DNA of 64,000 nucleotides from Micromonosporaceae bacterium KJ-029. GTDB lineage: Bacteria > Actinomycetota > Actinomycetes > Mycobacteriales > Micromonosporaceae. Positions 27,971 to 36,277 of this stretch are shown here, piece after piece. A program made the position numbers and the translations under genes. Every line of letters starts with the position of its first letter. The stretch's first letter is position 1. The stretch lies in assembly GCA_005402585.1 (NCBI GenBank), contig BIFP01000035.1, positions 186,001-250,000 of the forward strand, read 5' to 3'. Under the pieces are notes generated by a model, which had not been told where the DNA came from, did no database searches, and saw only the letters and a program-made list of their open reading frames with translations.

Positions 27971-28597
27971 CTCGGCGGGCACGGACACGCGGCGACGTCG
28001 GACTCGCAGCAGCAGGTAGCCGGCCACGGCCACTGCTGCGGCCCCAACCGCCCACGGCAGGTAGGGGCGGATGGTTGCGATGATGCTGGTGAGGTGGTTT
28101 CCCCCCACGTAGCCGGCCGTAGTCCATACGCCGACCCACACGGCTGCGCCGATCGCATTGCACAACGCGAAGCGTCGCCAGGGCATGGCCGTGGCCCCGG
28201 CGACAACGCCGTTGAGTTGTCGCAGCCCTTCGACGAACCTGGCGATGACGACCACGTTCGGGCCGTGACGGGACATGAACGCCTCGACCCGGGCCAGCCG
28301 GTGCGGGGTCAGGCGCACCCAGCGCCCGTAGCGCAGGACAAGAGGGCGACCGCCGCAGCGACCGATGAGATACCCGATGCTGTCACCGGTTGTCGCGGCC
28401 ACCACGGCCACCGCAGCCACCACGGCCACGTTCAGATGACCACGGCCCGCGTACACGGCGGCCGCGATGATCATGCTTTGGCCCGGCGCCGGTACGCCGA
28501 ATCCCTCGACGAACACGAGGATGGCAATGCCGAGGTAGCCGTATCGGTCGAGCAGTCCTGCCAACGGCGCGGCAACGACCGTGAGTCCGGTCACCAT
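27956..28597 (-). CDS. DedA/SNARE-associated-family membrane protein
   Basis: A 213-aa DedA-type protein with about five helices. Typical features are FVEGFGVPAPGQSMII, the GDSIGYLIGRCGG loop and RFVEGLRQLNGVVAGATAM. Proteins of this family act as lipid (undecaprenyl phosphate or phospholipid) flippases and affect membrane potential and cationic-peptide tolerance. The ATG overlaps the PAP2 stop (TGATG), so the two are co-translated; a link to undecaprenyl phosphate recycling fits both. Confidence 0.9.
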   Translation of the reverse strand: MVTGLTVVAAPLAGLLDRYGYLGIAILVFVEGFGVPAPGQSMIIAAAVYAGRGHLNVAVVAAVAVVAATTGDSIGYLIGRCGGRPLVLRYGRWVRLTPHRLARVEAFMSRHGPNVVVIARFVEGLRQLNGVVAGATAMPWRRFALCNAIGAAVWVGVWTTAGYVGGNHLTSIIATIRPYLPWAVGAAAVAVAGYLLLRVRRRRVSVPAETTRR

Positions 28598-29211
28598 CAG
28601 CTGCCGGCGGCGCGGCCGGCGAGGGCGCGATCGGCGGTCCGGGGCGAGGTCTGCAACAGCGGCCGGAGCCGGGTACGTAGCAGCCGGTCCAGCAGCCAGC
28701 TGAGCGGCGCTCTGGCGACCGCGTATCCGAGCAGGGTGACCGCCGCGCCGACGGCGTAGCCGGCAAGCACGTCCTGCGGGTAGTGAGCCGCGATGTAGAC
28801 GCGGGCGAACCCCATCGCCAGTGCGGCGACCATGGCGAGCAGGCCGAGCCGCCGGTTCACCAGCAGCAGCCCCGCAGCGACGGCCCCGGCCATGGTGGCG
28901 TGATCCGACGGGAACGACGGGTCCGCACTGGGGGCGGACAGCACGAGAATGTGCGGGACGCTGGTGTACGGACGTGGTTCGTTGACCGCCGCGACGATCG
29001 GCTGGTTCACCGCGACCGCCAGCAGCGTACCGATCGGCGCCCACACCGCGGCCGTCATGCCGGCGCCATGCCGGCGGGCGAGCCACCAGCCGGCCAGGAG
29101 CAGGAGCGCGAACAGGACCACCCCAAATCCGGCGTACCCTAGCGTAGCGGTGTGCATCCAGGGCGTCGCTTGTGCGAGATGGTTTATCCAGTTGAACAGC
29201 GCCTTGTCCAT
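28597..29211 (-). CDS. PAP2-superfamily lipid phosphatase
   Basis: A 204-aa membrane phosphatase with PAP2 motifs in degenerate form: NEPRPY, SFPSDHAT (PSGH motif with Asp for Gly) and RVYIAAHYPQDV (the catalytic His and Asp of SRx5Hx3D). It probably dephosphorylates undecaprenyl pyrophosphate or a phospholipid on the outer face. ATG 29211 is used because of AAAGGA 7 nt upstream. It forms an operon with DedA and is divergent from a two-component system that may regulate it. Confidence 0.9.
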   Translation of the reverse strand: MDKALFNWINHLAQATPWMHTATLGYAGFGVVLFALLLLAGWWLARRHGAGMTAAVWAPIGTLLAVAVNQPIVAAVNEPRPYTSVPHILVLSAPSADPSFPSDHATMAGAVAAGLLLVNRRLGLLAMVAALAMGFARVYIAAHYPQDVLAGYAVGAAVTLLGYAVARAPLSWLLDRLLRTRLRPLLQTSPRTADRALAGRAAGS

Positions 29212-29319
29212 GACCGTCCTTTCCACGAGTGGCGGCAAGGAGTCGGCGCGGGCTGACCGTCGAGGTCGGCGGGCACCCGCTGGTCGGCTCCCGACGAGGG
29301 CGACGGTAAGCAGGCGAGC

Positions 29320-29335
29320 ATGAAAGGCAGATGAA
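29320..29335 (+). promoter_or_regulatory. 11-bp-spaced ATGAA direct repeat, likely response-regulator box
   Basis: ATGAA at 29320-29324 and again at 29331-29335 gives the one-turn direct repeat typical of OmpR/PhoP-family binding sites. It sits between the PAP2 and response-regulator genes and could serve both directions. Confidence 0.45.
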
Positions 29336-29381
29336 GACGCCGGAGCGTGGTGACGCACTGCGGCAGCAGGAAGGGGGTCAG

Positions 29382-30059
29382 GTGCGGGTGCTGGTGGTGG
29401 AGGACGAGCGGCGGCTGGCGCAGCTGGTGGCACGCGGTCTGCGCGAGGCCGGGCACGCCGTCGACATCTGCCACACCGGCTCCGACGGCCTGCTGGCCGC
29501 AGCCGCCGGCGGATACGACAGCGTCGTGCTCGACCTCATGCTGCCCGGGCTCGACGGGATCTCCGTCTGCCAGGCGTTGCGCCGGCACGGCAGCACCGTC
29601 CCGGTGCTGATGCTCACCGCCCGTGGAGAAGTGCCGGACCGGGTCGCCGGGCTGGACGCGGGCGCCGACGACTACCTGCCGAAGCCGTTCTCCTTCGACG
29701 AACTGCTGGCCCGCCTGCGGGCACTGCACCGCCGTACCGCAGACGCGGACGCGGCCGAACTGCGCGCCGGCGACCTGCGGCTGGACCCGGCGCGCCGACA
29801 GGTGTTCCGCGTCGGGACGGAGGTCGCCCTGTCCGCCCGCGAGTTCGACATCCTCTACCTGCTAATGGCCCGAGCTGGCCAGTGCGTCACCCGCTACGAG
29901 ATCCTCGACGAGGTCTGGGACGGCGAGACCGACCTGCGCTCCAACGTCATCGACGTCTACATCGCCAACCTTCGGGGGAAGGTCGACAAACCGTTCGGCC
30001 GGCACGCCATCACCACGCTGCGCGGCGCCGGCTACCGCCTCGAACCCGACGGCGGCTGA
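29382..30059 (+). CDS. OmpR/PhoB-family response regulator
   Basis: A 225-aa response regulator: receiver domain (VLVVEDERRL, phospho-acceptor D51 in VVLDLMLPG, K in YLPKPFSF) followed by a winged-helix domain (LSAREFDILYLLMARAGQCV; NVIDVYIANLRGKVD). GTG 29382 gives the normal family length and has AGGGGG upstream; an ATG at 29331 would add 17 residues but lies in the probable binding box. The kinase gene starts one base after its stop. It probably controls the divergent PAP2-DedA operon in response to envelope stress; that is inference. Confidence 0.93.
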   Translation: MRVLVVEDERRLAQLVARGLREAGHAVDICHTGSDGLLAAAAGGYDSVVLDLMLPGLDGISVCQALRRHGSTVPVLMLTARGEVPDRVAGLDAGADDYLPKPFSFDELLARLRALHRRTADADAAELRAGDLRLDPARRQVFRVGTEVALSAREFDILYLLMARAGQCVTRYEILDEVWDGETDLRSNVIDVYIANLRGKVDKPFGRHAITTLRGAGYRLEPDGG

Positions 30060-30060
30060 C

Positions 30061-31488
30061 GTGCCCCTCGCCCATCGCCGCCGGCGCCTGCCGGAGCGCT
30101 GGAAGCGACTGCCGCTGCGCATCCGCCTCATCGCCGGCTTCGCCGCCGCGATGCTGGTGGTCCTCGCCGCCGCCGGCACGTTCGTCTACTTCCGCGTGGA
30201 GTACGCGCTCGACCTGCGGCTCAACGAGGACCTCGCCGCCCAATCCACGCAACTCGCGCAGTCCGTCCCCGCCCACGCGGCGCCGGCGCTGGCCCCGGGC
30301 ACCTCCTACCAACTCCTCGACGCCGGCAACCACGTCCTGTCGGCCAGCTCCGACCTGGCCGGCGTGTCGCTGCTACGCCCGGACGAAGCCGCCACCGCGC
30401 TACACCGCCCTGTTCGCGGCGACCGCGGAAACCTGTTCGCGATCGACAGCCACACCCTGCGGCTGTATGCCGTGCCGCTGGACAGCGACGCCACCCCGCC
30501 CGCCGGACAGGCCGCTGTCGCACTGGTCGCGCTCGACCGCGGCCAGCGGGACGAGGCCCTGCGCGAACTCATCGGCCAGCTCAGCCTCGCCAACCTCGCC
30601 GCGCTCGGGATCGCGTCCCTGGTCGGTTACCGGCTCGCCCACGCCGCCCTGACCCCCGTCGAGCGGTACCGCACCGAAGCCGCCCGCATCGCCGCAGGCG
30701 CCACCGGCGTCCGCCTCGCCGTCCCCGATGGCGCGCACGACGAGGTCGCCCGTCTGGGCCGCACCCTCAACGACATGCTCACCGCCCTGGAATCCGCGCT
30801 CGATCGCGAACGACGCTTGGTCAACGACGCCAGCCACGAACTCCGCACACCACTGACCCTGCTGGCCACCGAGTTGGAACTCGCCCTTCGGCGACCTCGT
30901 ACCGCGGCAGAGCTCGAACAAACCCTGCGCCACGCGGCCGCGGACACCGGGGATCTCATCACCCTCGCCGACACGCTCCTCGCCATCGGCGTGCAGCCCT
31001 CGCCGGACCGCACCGCATCGGTCACCGACCTCGGCGTCCTCGTCGCCGAGGTCGCCACCCGTCACCCCGGGCACCCGCACCTCGAACTCACCCCACGCCT
31101 GGCCGTCCGCGGCGACCCCACCCGACTGCGCCAGATCGTCACCAACCTGCTCGACAACGCCGTACGGCACGGCGTACCGCCGGCAGCCGTCGCCACCGAG
31201 CGGGTCGGCGGGATCGCCCGGCTCGTCGTGCACGACGCCGGACCCGGGATGTCCCCCGATTTTCTGCCCCGTGCCGCCGAACGCCTCACCCGCGCCGACG
31301 CCGCCCGCACCTCGCCCGGTACCGGCCTCGGGCTCGCCCTCGTCAACGCGATCGCCCACGCCCATGGCGGGGAACTCCGGATCTGCTCCAACGGCGTCCA
31401 CCACCGCAGCGAGCGCCGCTTCGACCTCGCCTGCACCCACCCGGACACCGGCACCTCGATCACGGTGCTCCTGCCGATCGCCGAATAG
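30061..31488 (+). CDS. Sensor histidine kinase
   Basis: A 475-aa membrane kinase. Two TM segments (IRLIAGFAAAMLVVLAAAGT; LANLAALGIASLVGYRLAH) bound an extracytoplasmic sensor region of ~130 residues, followed by a HAMP-like linker, HisKA (DASHELRTPL, H259) and HATPase with LLDNAVRHG (N-box), HDAGPGM (G1) and GTGLGLALV (G2). It starts GTG one base after the regulator stop. It should phosphorylate that regulator. The signal is unknown; the PAP2/DedA neighbours hint at cell-envelope or antimicrobial-peptide stress. Confidence 0.93.
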   Translation: MPLAHRRRRLPERWKRLPLRIRLIAGFAAAMLVVLAAAGTFVYFRVEYALDLRLNEDLAAQSTQLAQSVPAHAAPALAPGTSYQLLDAGNHVLSASSDLAGVSLLRPDEAATALHRPVRGDRGNLFAIDSHTLRLYAVPLDSDATPPAGQAAVALVALDRGQRDEALRELIGQLSLANLAALGIASLVGYRLAHAALTPVERYRTEAARIAAGATGVRLAVPDGAHDEVARLGRTLNDMLTALESALDRERRLVNDASHELRTPLTLLATELELALRRPRTAAELEQTLRHAAADTGDLITLADTLLAIGVQPSPDRTASVTDLGVLVAEVATRHPGHPHLELTPRLAVRGDPTRLRQIVTNLLDNAVRHGVPPAAVATERVGGIARLVVHDAGPGMSPDFLPRAAERLTRADAARTSPGTGLGLALVNAIAHAHGGELRICSNGVHHRSERRFDLACTHPDTGTSITVLLPIAE

Positions 31489-31633
31489 CACTCGCCTGCC
31501 TCGTCAGCGATCTGGGGCTGGGCGGGTCTCTCGCTTGCGCCGGAATTGCGACAGCGCCGCCGTATCGACACTGTGCGATGCTTAGGGAACCGGGCCGACG
31601 GCTCGATCCCCCGCCCCGATTGCGGCACCCCAG

Positions 31634-32432
31634 ATGACGACCGACGAACCCACGCCCGCAGCACCGGCCGGCGTACCTGTCCCGGCGACCGCCGCGTACA
31701 CGAGCACCACCCGGATCGACGAGCTGCGCGCCACCGAGTACCGACACCTTGATCACGACGGCCAGGTCTACCTCGACTACGCGGGGGCCGGGGTGGCCGC
31801 ACGGGCGCAATTCGTCGCCCACCACGACCGCTTGCTCTCGGGCCTGTACGCCAATCCGCACTCGGAGAGCCCCAGCTCCGATGCGGCCGGTTCGCTGGTC
31901 GAGTCGGCCCGGCGCACCGTGCTCCGCTTCTTCCGCGCCGATCCGGCCGAGTACGAGGTCATCTTCACCCCGAACGCCAGTGGCGCCTGTCGCCTGGTCG
32001 GTGAGGCGTACGCCTTCGGTCGCCGCTGCCCGCTCGTGCTGACCTGGGACAACCACAACTCCGTCAACGGCATCCGGGAGTACGCCCGAGCGGCCCGCGC
32101 GCCGATCCGCTACGTGCCGCCGGCCGGGCCCGACCTGCGGGTGGCCGACTCCGACGTAATCGTCGCGCTGGCCGCCGGCCGAGCCGGGCTGGCCGGAGGC
32201 CGCCTTCGGGATCAGCCGGGACGCCCTGCGCCGCACGCCGTTCGCGTACGCCCAGACGATCGACCAGCACCTCGCCGCGCTGCGGCTGCCGACCGGCGGG
32301 GCGACACGCGTCTCCTTCGGCCTGGCCTCGACCGCCGCCGACGCGGAACGCTTCCTGACCTTCGCCGCCGCGACATACCTGGACCGTGACGCCCCGGCCG
32401 ACGTCCGGCTGGCACCACGCATTCGCTGCTGA
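31634..32432 (+). pseudogene. Decayed class V aminotransferase (MoCo-sulfurase-like)
   Basis: From ATG 31634 the product reads like a PLP enzyme of the molybdenum-cofactor-sulfurase/isopenicillin-epimerase type (VYLDYAGAGVAARAQFVAHH, FTPNASGACRLVGEAYAF, TWDNHNSVNGIREYARAA) up to about 32165. The C-terminal end (AFGISRDALRR ... RVSFGLASTAADAERF ... RIRC) appears in another frame from about 32205 to the stop at 32432. The middle, including the PLP lysine, is missing. An internal deletion with frameshift has destroyed it, so no active enzyme is expected. Confidence 0.75.
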
Positions 32433-32440
32433 CAGAGCGA

Positions 32441-32474
32441 CACGGGCGTAGCGCCGTCCGGCGGTACGCCCATG
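32441..32474. terminator. Hairpin between aminotransferase remnant and HNH gene
   Basis: GGGCGTA (32444-32450) and TACGCCC (32465-32471) form a stem extended inside by CGCC/GGCG around a GTCC loop. It lies between two convergent genes. Confidence 0.5.
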
Positions 32475-32503
32475 TCGACTGTGCTGCGTTGTCCGGAGAC
32501 CGG

Positions 32504-33136
32504 TCAGCAGGTGTTGAGCATGGTGGTGAGCGCCGACTTCTCCGCGCTGTCGACGGAGAGACCGTAGTACCACTTCACCTGGATCCAGGCCCGTGCGTAG
32601 GTGCAGTGGAACGCGGCTCGCGGGGGCTTCCACGCGGCCGGGTCCTTGTCGCCCTTGGACGAGTTGATGCTGCCGGTGACCGCCCACAGCTCGGGGCCGC
32701 CGAGGTCGTTGGCATAGGTCTGGCGCCTCGCCGTGGTCCACGCCCACGCCCCGGACCGCCACGCTTCGGCGAGCGGGACAACATGGTCGATGCTGATCTC
32801 GGCGGGGTTCGTCCGGGTCACCCCGTCGTACGGGCTGTACCAGGATCCGGAGGTCGGATAGCAGCTGGCGTCGACGACGACGTTGGTGCCGTCACGCTTG
32901 AGGACCTGTTCCCGGGTGTTGCAGGTGCCGGTGATCGTGATCCAGTGCGGGAACAGGTCACGGTTGTAGCTGGACTGGTGGGACTCGGCCGCGACGGTGA
33001 GCGAGTTGAGCCGGCTCACCGCCGTGCTGTGCGCGGGGATGTTGGGCGGGGTGGCGTGGGCCGGGGTCGGGACCACGACGATGGACAGGACGACGGCGGC
33101 CACCGTGGCGAGGGCGGCCTGGCGTACGCGAGGCAC
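32504..33136 (-). CDS. Secreted HNH (DUF1524-type) nuclease
   Basis: A 210-aa exported protein. GTG 33136 has AGGAG at a good distance and gives a clean signal peptide (basic start, LATVAAVVLSIVVVPTPAHA) of 28 residues. The mature part has the DUF1524/HNH-type motif IDHVVPLAEAWRSGA (catalytic DH), then NDLGGPELWAV and INSSKGDKDPAAW. Four Cys suggest disulfides. It should be a metal-dependent nuclease acting outside the cell, for nutrient DNA or competition. Common in streptomycetes and micromonosporas; specificity unknown. Confidence 0.88.
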   Translation of the reverse strand: MPRVRQAALATVAAVVLSIVVVPTPAHATPPNIPAHSTAVSRLNSLTVAAESHQSSYNRDLFPHWITITGTCNTREQVLKRDGTNVVVDASCYPTSGSWYSPYDGVTRTNPAEISIDHVVPLAEAWRSGAWAWTTARRQTYANDLGGPELWAVTGSINSSKGDKDPAAWKPPRAAFHCTYARAWIQVKWYYGLSVDSAEKSALTTMLNTC

Positions 33137-33438
33137 TCGGCGACTCCTGACTGTCACCTGCCATGGTGGGTGGGGGTGCCCGACTGACGGCATGGCAGGG
33201 ACGCGCAGATTGTGACAGACATTGCGATCAATGGATGCGTCCCCGCAGGAAGACGCCGTGAACGCCACGTTAAGCGGTTGCGGCTGGGTGCCCGCCTCCC
33301 CGCCGCGACCCGGACGTGGCGGTCGAGATCCTCACCGGTCACGCGCGGGTGAGCGCCGAGGAGCTGTGGTTGACCGGTACGCTGGCACCGGACCTGATCT
33401 TGCGCGCCGGGGCCGCCCAGCCTCGGATACATTCGGGT
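33137..33438. other. 302-bp intergenic region
   Basis: Lies between the divergent HNH and membrane-protein genes. It carries the HNH ribosome site at its left end and TACATT (33428-33433), a -10-like hexamer 5 nt before the GTG of the membrane protein. The in-between part is open in one frame and reads weakly protein-like (VEILTGHARVSAEELWLTGT), so an N-terminal extension of the membrane protein or an old gene fragment cannot be excluded. Confidence 0.5.
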
Positions 33439-34062
33439 GTGCGAAACACCAAGATCACCGGGGCGCGGGAAGATGCCGCGACGGTGGGTAGCGATCTCCT
33501 GACGTCAAGGCCCGAGCGGGCCGCCGGGTACACCGCGGCGGGGTGGTGCCTCCTCTTCGCCGCCGTCAGTGGTTGGCAACTCGTGGCCGGAGTGCCTCCG
33601 GAGAACCAGTACGCGGCCTACGCGTCCGGCATCGCCGCGATGAGCCTGATCGTCATGCTGCTCAAGCTTCTGGGTGCGCTCATCGCGTTCGTGGCAGTCA
33701 CGCCGTTGCAGCGACGCACGTCCGCTGCGGTGCTCGGCACCGCGCTGTGGGGCGCCTTCGCCCTGCTGGGGATCTACTCGGCCGGCAATCTGATCATCAC
33801 GGTCGGTACGCTGACCGGCTTGCTCACCCCCACCGCCGCCTGGACCGACGCGGGCGGGGTGACGCTGCGGGCGGGGCTGTACGTCGCGTTCTTCCTCGCG
33901 GGTTCCGCGGTCTTCGGAGTGCTGGCGGTCGCGTTCCAGCGGCGGCGACGCCCCGGCTGGCGCCCTGTCCTCGTCGGCGCGGTCGGTGCCCCGGTCATCC
34001 TCGGACTACTCCTCGCGGTGACACCCGCGATCCTGGGCTGGCTCGGCCTCCTGCCGACGTGA
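33439..34062 (+). CDS. Unknown five-TM membrane protein
   Basis: A 207-aa protein with about five hydrophobic helices (AGWCLLFAAVSGWQLVAG; IAAMSLIVMLLKLLGALIAF; LGTALWGAFALLGIYSAGNL; LYVAFFLAGSAVFGVLAVAF; VLVGAVGAPVILGLLLAV) and an Arg-rich loop before the last. GTG 33439 is chosen because a TACATT -10-like element sits just upstream and the protein then has a short cytoplasmic start. A longer frame reaching back to 33316 is open. Function unknown. Confidence 0.7.
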   Translation: MRNTKITGAREDAATVGSDLLTSRPERAAGYTAAGWCLLFAAVSGWQLVAGVPPENQYAAYASGIAAMSLIVMLLKLLGALIAFVAVTPLQRRTSAAVLGTALWGAFALLGIYSAGNLIITVGTLTGLLTPTAAWTDAGGVTLRAGLYVAFFLAGSAVFGVLAVAFQRRRRPGWRPVLVGAVGAPVILGLLLAVTPAILGWLGLLPT

Positions 34063-34079
34063 CCTGGCCCCGGCGGGGT

Positions 34080-34463
34080 TCAGCCGGCCGCGGCGGTCGG
34101 CTGCGCGGGCCAGAAGGGCCACTCCTCGAACGATCTGCAGCGCCCGTCCGGGGCGAAGCGCGTGATCCACAGGTCGCGGTACTCCTGGTCGACCGGGTCG
34201 CCGTACCGAACCTCCAACCGCGTCACCGCGGTGTCGCCCTCGACCGCGACGATGTCGCTGCTCAGCTGGAACACCTCGTCGGCGCCGTCGCGTTCGTCCT
34301 CCCACATCCGGGCTATCGCCGGTAGGCCGACAACCGGTGTCCGGTAGGGCCCCTGCAGATAGGTCGCGTCCGGGGTGAAGATCGTGGCGAGTGCGTCCGT
34401 CCCGGCCGTCCGCCACGCACGCTCGTATGCCGCGAGCCAGTCAGCCACCTGCCTCCTGTCCAT
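34080..34463 (-). CDS. SnoaL/NTF2-like domain protein
   Basis: A 127-aa NTF2-like cone-fold protein (VADWLAAYERAWRTAGTDAL, IFTPDATYLQGPY, then alternating strands to FEEWPFWPAQP). Such proteins serve as small isomerases, hydrolases or ligand-binding partners. ATG 34463 is preferred over a GTG seven codons upstream because the family starts close to the first helix. It is convergent with the membrane protein gene, with 17 nt between the stops. The substrate is unknown. Confidence 0.8.
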   Translation of the reverse strand: MDRRQVADWLAAYERAWRTAGTDALATIFTPDATYLQGPYRTPVVGLPAIARMWEDERDGADEVFQLSSDIVAVEGDTAVTRLEVRYGDPVDQEYRDLWITRFAPDGRCRSFEEWPFWPAQPTAAAG

Positions 34464-34597
34464 AAGTACCCAGTTTGCCAGCACGTGAACGAATCTGTCC
34501 CCGCGTGAACGACCGGCGGTCGGTCTTCACCGGCCGGCTACCGGCAGTTTGGCTGCTGTGCGGAACCCGGCCGTAAAGTCCCGACGCTGGCTACGTT

Positions 34598-36277
34598 ATG
34601 GGAGAAGGACGGGTTTTTCGGGTGTGGCTCAGGGCTGACAAGAAGGAGTTCGAGACCTTCCTCGACTCCGCTTCTGTTTACTGGCGAAAGAACCTGGGGT
34701 CCACGCCGTCCCCGAGCTACATCGTCGTCGAGGTGTTCCACCAGGACATCCGGGTGGCCATGCGCAACCTGGCGTTCGCCAACGCGATCCGCCGGATCGT
34801 GCCCGCTCAGCTCGTGGTCGTCACCGGCGTGGAGGAGATGTGGCACGAGGCGCTGTGGACTGAGTTCGACGTGAAGCTGGTCGAGCGGGTCGCGAAGGCC
34901 TACGGCGCCAGCGAGGTCATCGACGTCTACCGACTCGTCGAGGGTCCGGCCAACTCCGCCACGCCCGGCTCGGTGCAGGTGGAGCTGTTCGGGAAGCCGT
35001 TGACCCCCGGCCCGTCGATCAGCGAGGAGACCCTGGCGGAATTCGTCAGCGCCACCTACTGCCGGGTGACCAAGCGGCCCCGGGCGCCCGAGGATCCCAC
35101 CGCCGACCCTCGTTACCGGCGGCGGCAGGCGCTGGCCCGGGCCATCTCGTCGTGCTACGACGCCCTGATGGGTGGCGGATCCGCTGTTGCCCTGGTGACC
35201 AGCCACGTCGACTACGACCACTGGGGCCTGGCGGTGGACTCCGCCCGGCGTGCCGGCATCCCGATCGTGCACACCCAGCAGACGGGGTGTCTCAAGGCGT
35301 ACGCCCTGTTCCCCGAGACCGACACCGGTGAGCACACCTTCCGCGGCGAGCTCACTCACCAGATCGGCGCCTTCTTCGAACAGCGGGTGTGGTCGCGGCG
35401 CGACGAGGTGCGGCGCAACGCCGAACTGGTCGCCTGGCGGTCGAAGGTCAACCTGGGCCGCCCGAGTTGGTGGCGGGGTGGCGCCAGCGCCTCCGTCGAC
35501 ATCAACAACAGCGATGAGCGGGCCGGGCTGCGCAACCACTTCGCGGCGCGCCTGGGGTTCGATCCGTCGCGGCCGATCGTGGCGGTTTTCAACCATGCCG
35601 TTTCCGACGCGCCCGGCACGAACCACCAGTCCTTCCCCACCCTGGCCGACTGGTTGGAGGAGACGGCGCGGTTCGCGAGCACCTCCACCGAGGTGCAGTG
35701 GCTGTTCCAGGATCATCCGAGCCAGTTCCGCTACGACAGCACCAACTTCTTCGACTCGGTCGCCCAGCGGTACGCCCGGCACCGGCACATGCTGTTCCAG
35801 CCCAGCACGGATCTCAACAAGAACGGCCTGTGGAGCCTCGTCGACTTCGGCGTGACCGTTCGCGGCAGCGTGAGCAACGAGCTTCCCGCGTACGGCATCC
35901 CGGTTCTCCAGGCCGGGTGGTCCGAGTGGAGTGAGTGCGGACTGTCGACCGTGGTGAACGACCCGGAGACGTACTGGAAGGCCCTCGACTCCGCGATCAC
36001 CGCGATGTTGAGCGGCGAGGAGATCATCTCGGTGGAGCAGGTCGAGCGTGCCCGGTTGTGGCTGTGGTTCTACCGCAGTGCCACGGACCTGTTCACGCCC
36101 CAGGTGCCGCAGTGGGAACTCTGGCCTGCCGACTACACGCTCAAAGCGGTGCGTACCGCGTTCCAGCACATCGAGAGCGATGCGGATCCGTTGTTCGAGG
36201 CCGTCGAACGTATGTGGACCCGGCGTGAGCCGGTGTTGACCCGGATGGACCTCCAGGTCCCCGGAGGTGTCCGGTAG
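34598..36277 (+). CDS. GT-B / capsule-polysaccharide-synthesis-like protein
   Basis: A 559-aa cytoplasmic protein with no signal or TM segment. The middle and C-terminal parts look like a GT-B glycosyltransferase or CDP-glycerol-polymerase-like fold: IVAVFNHAVSDAPG starts the nucleotide-sugar domain and VTVRGSVSNELPAYGIPVLQ (35847-35906) resembles the sugar-nucleotide-binding loop of capsule (KpsS-like) and teichoic-acid enzymes. The N-terminal ~200 residues are unfamiliar. A TACGTT hexamer abuts the ATG. The stop overlaps the next start (TAGTG). First gene of a three-gene operon probably concerned with a glycan or polyol-phosphate polymer; the exact reaction is unknown. Confidence 0.65.
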   Translation: MGEGRVFRVWLRADKKEFETFLDSASVYWRKNLGSTPSPSYIVVEVFHQDIRVAMRNLAFANAIRRIVPAQLVVVTGVEEMWHEALWTEFDVKLVERVAKAYGASEVIDVYRLVEGPANSATPGSVQVELFGKPLTPGPSISEETLAEFVSATYCRVTKRPRAPEDPTADPRYRRRQALARAISSCYDALMGGGSAVALVTSHVDYDHWGLAVDSARRAGIPIVHTQQTGCLKAYALFPETDTGEHTFRGELTHQIGAFFEQRVWSRRDEVRRNAELVAWRSKVNLGRPSWWRGGASASVDINNSDERAGLRNHFAARLGFDPSRPIVAVFNHAVSDAPGTNHQSFPTLADWLEETARFASTSTEVQWLFQDHPSQFRYDSTNFFDSVAQRYARHRHMLFQPSTDLNKNGLWSLVDFGVTVRGSVSNELPAYGIPVLQAGWSEWSECGLSTVVNDPETYWKALDSAITAMLSGEEIISVEQVERARLWLWFYRSATDLFTPQVPQWELWPADYTLKAVRTAFQHIESDADPLFEAVERMWTRREPVLTRMDLQVPGGVR

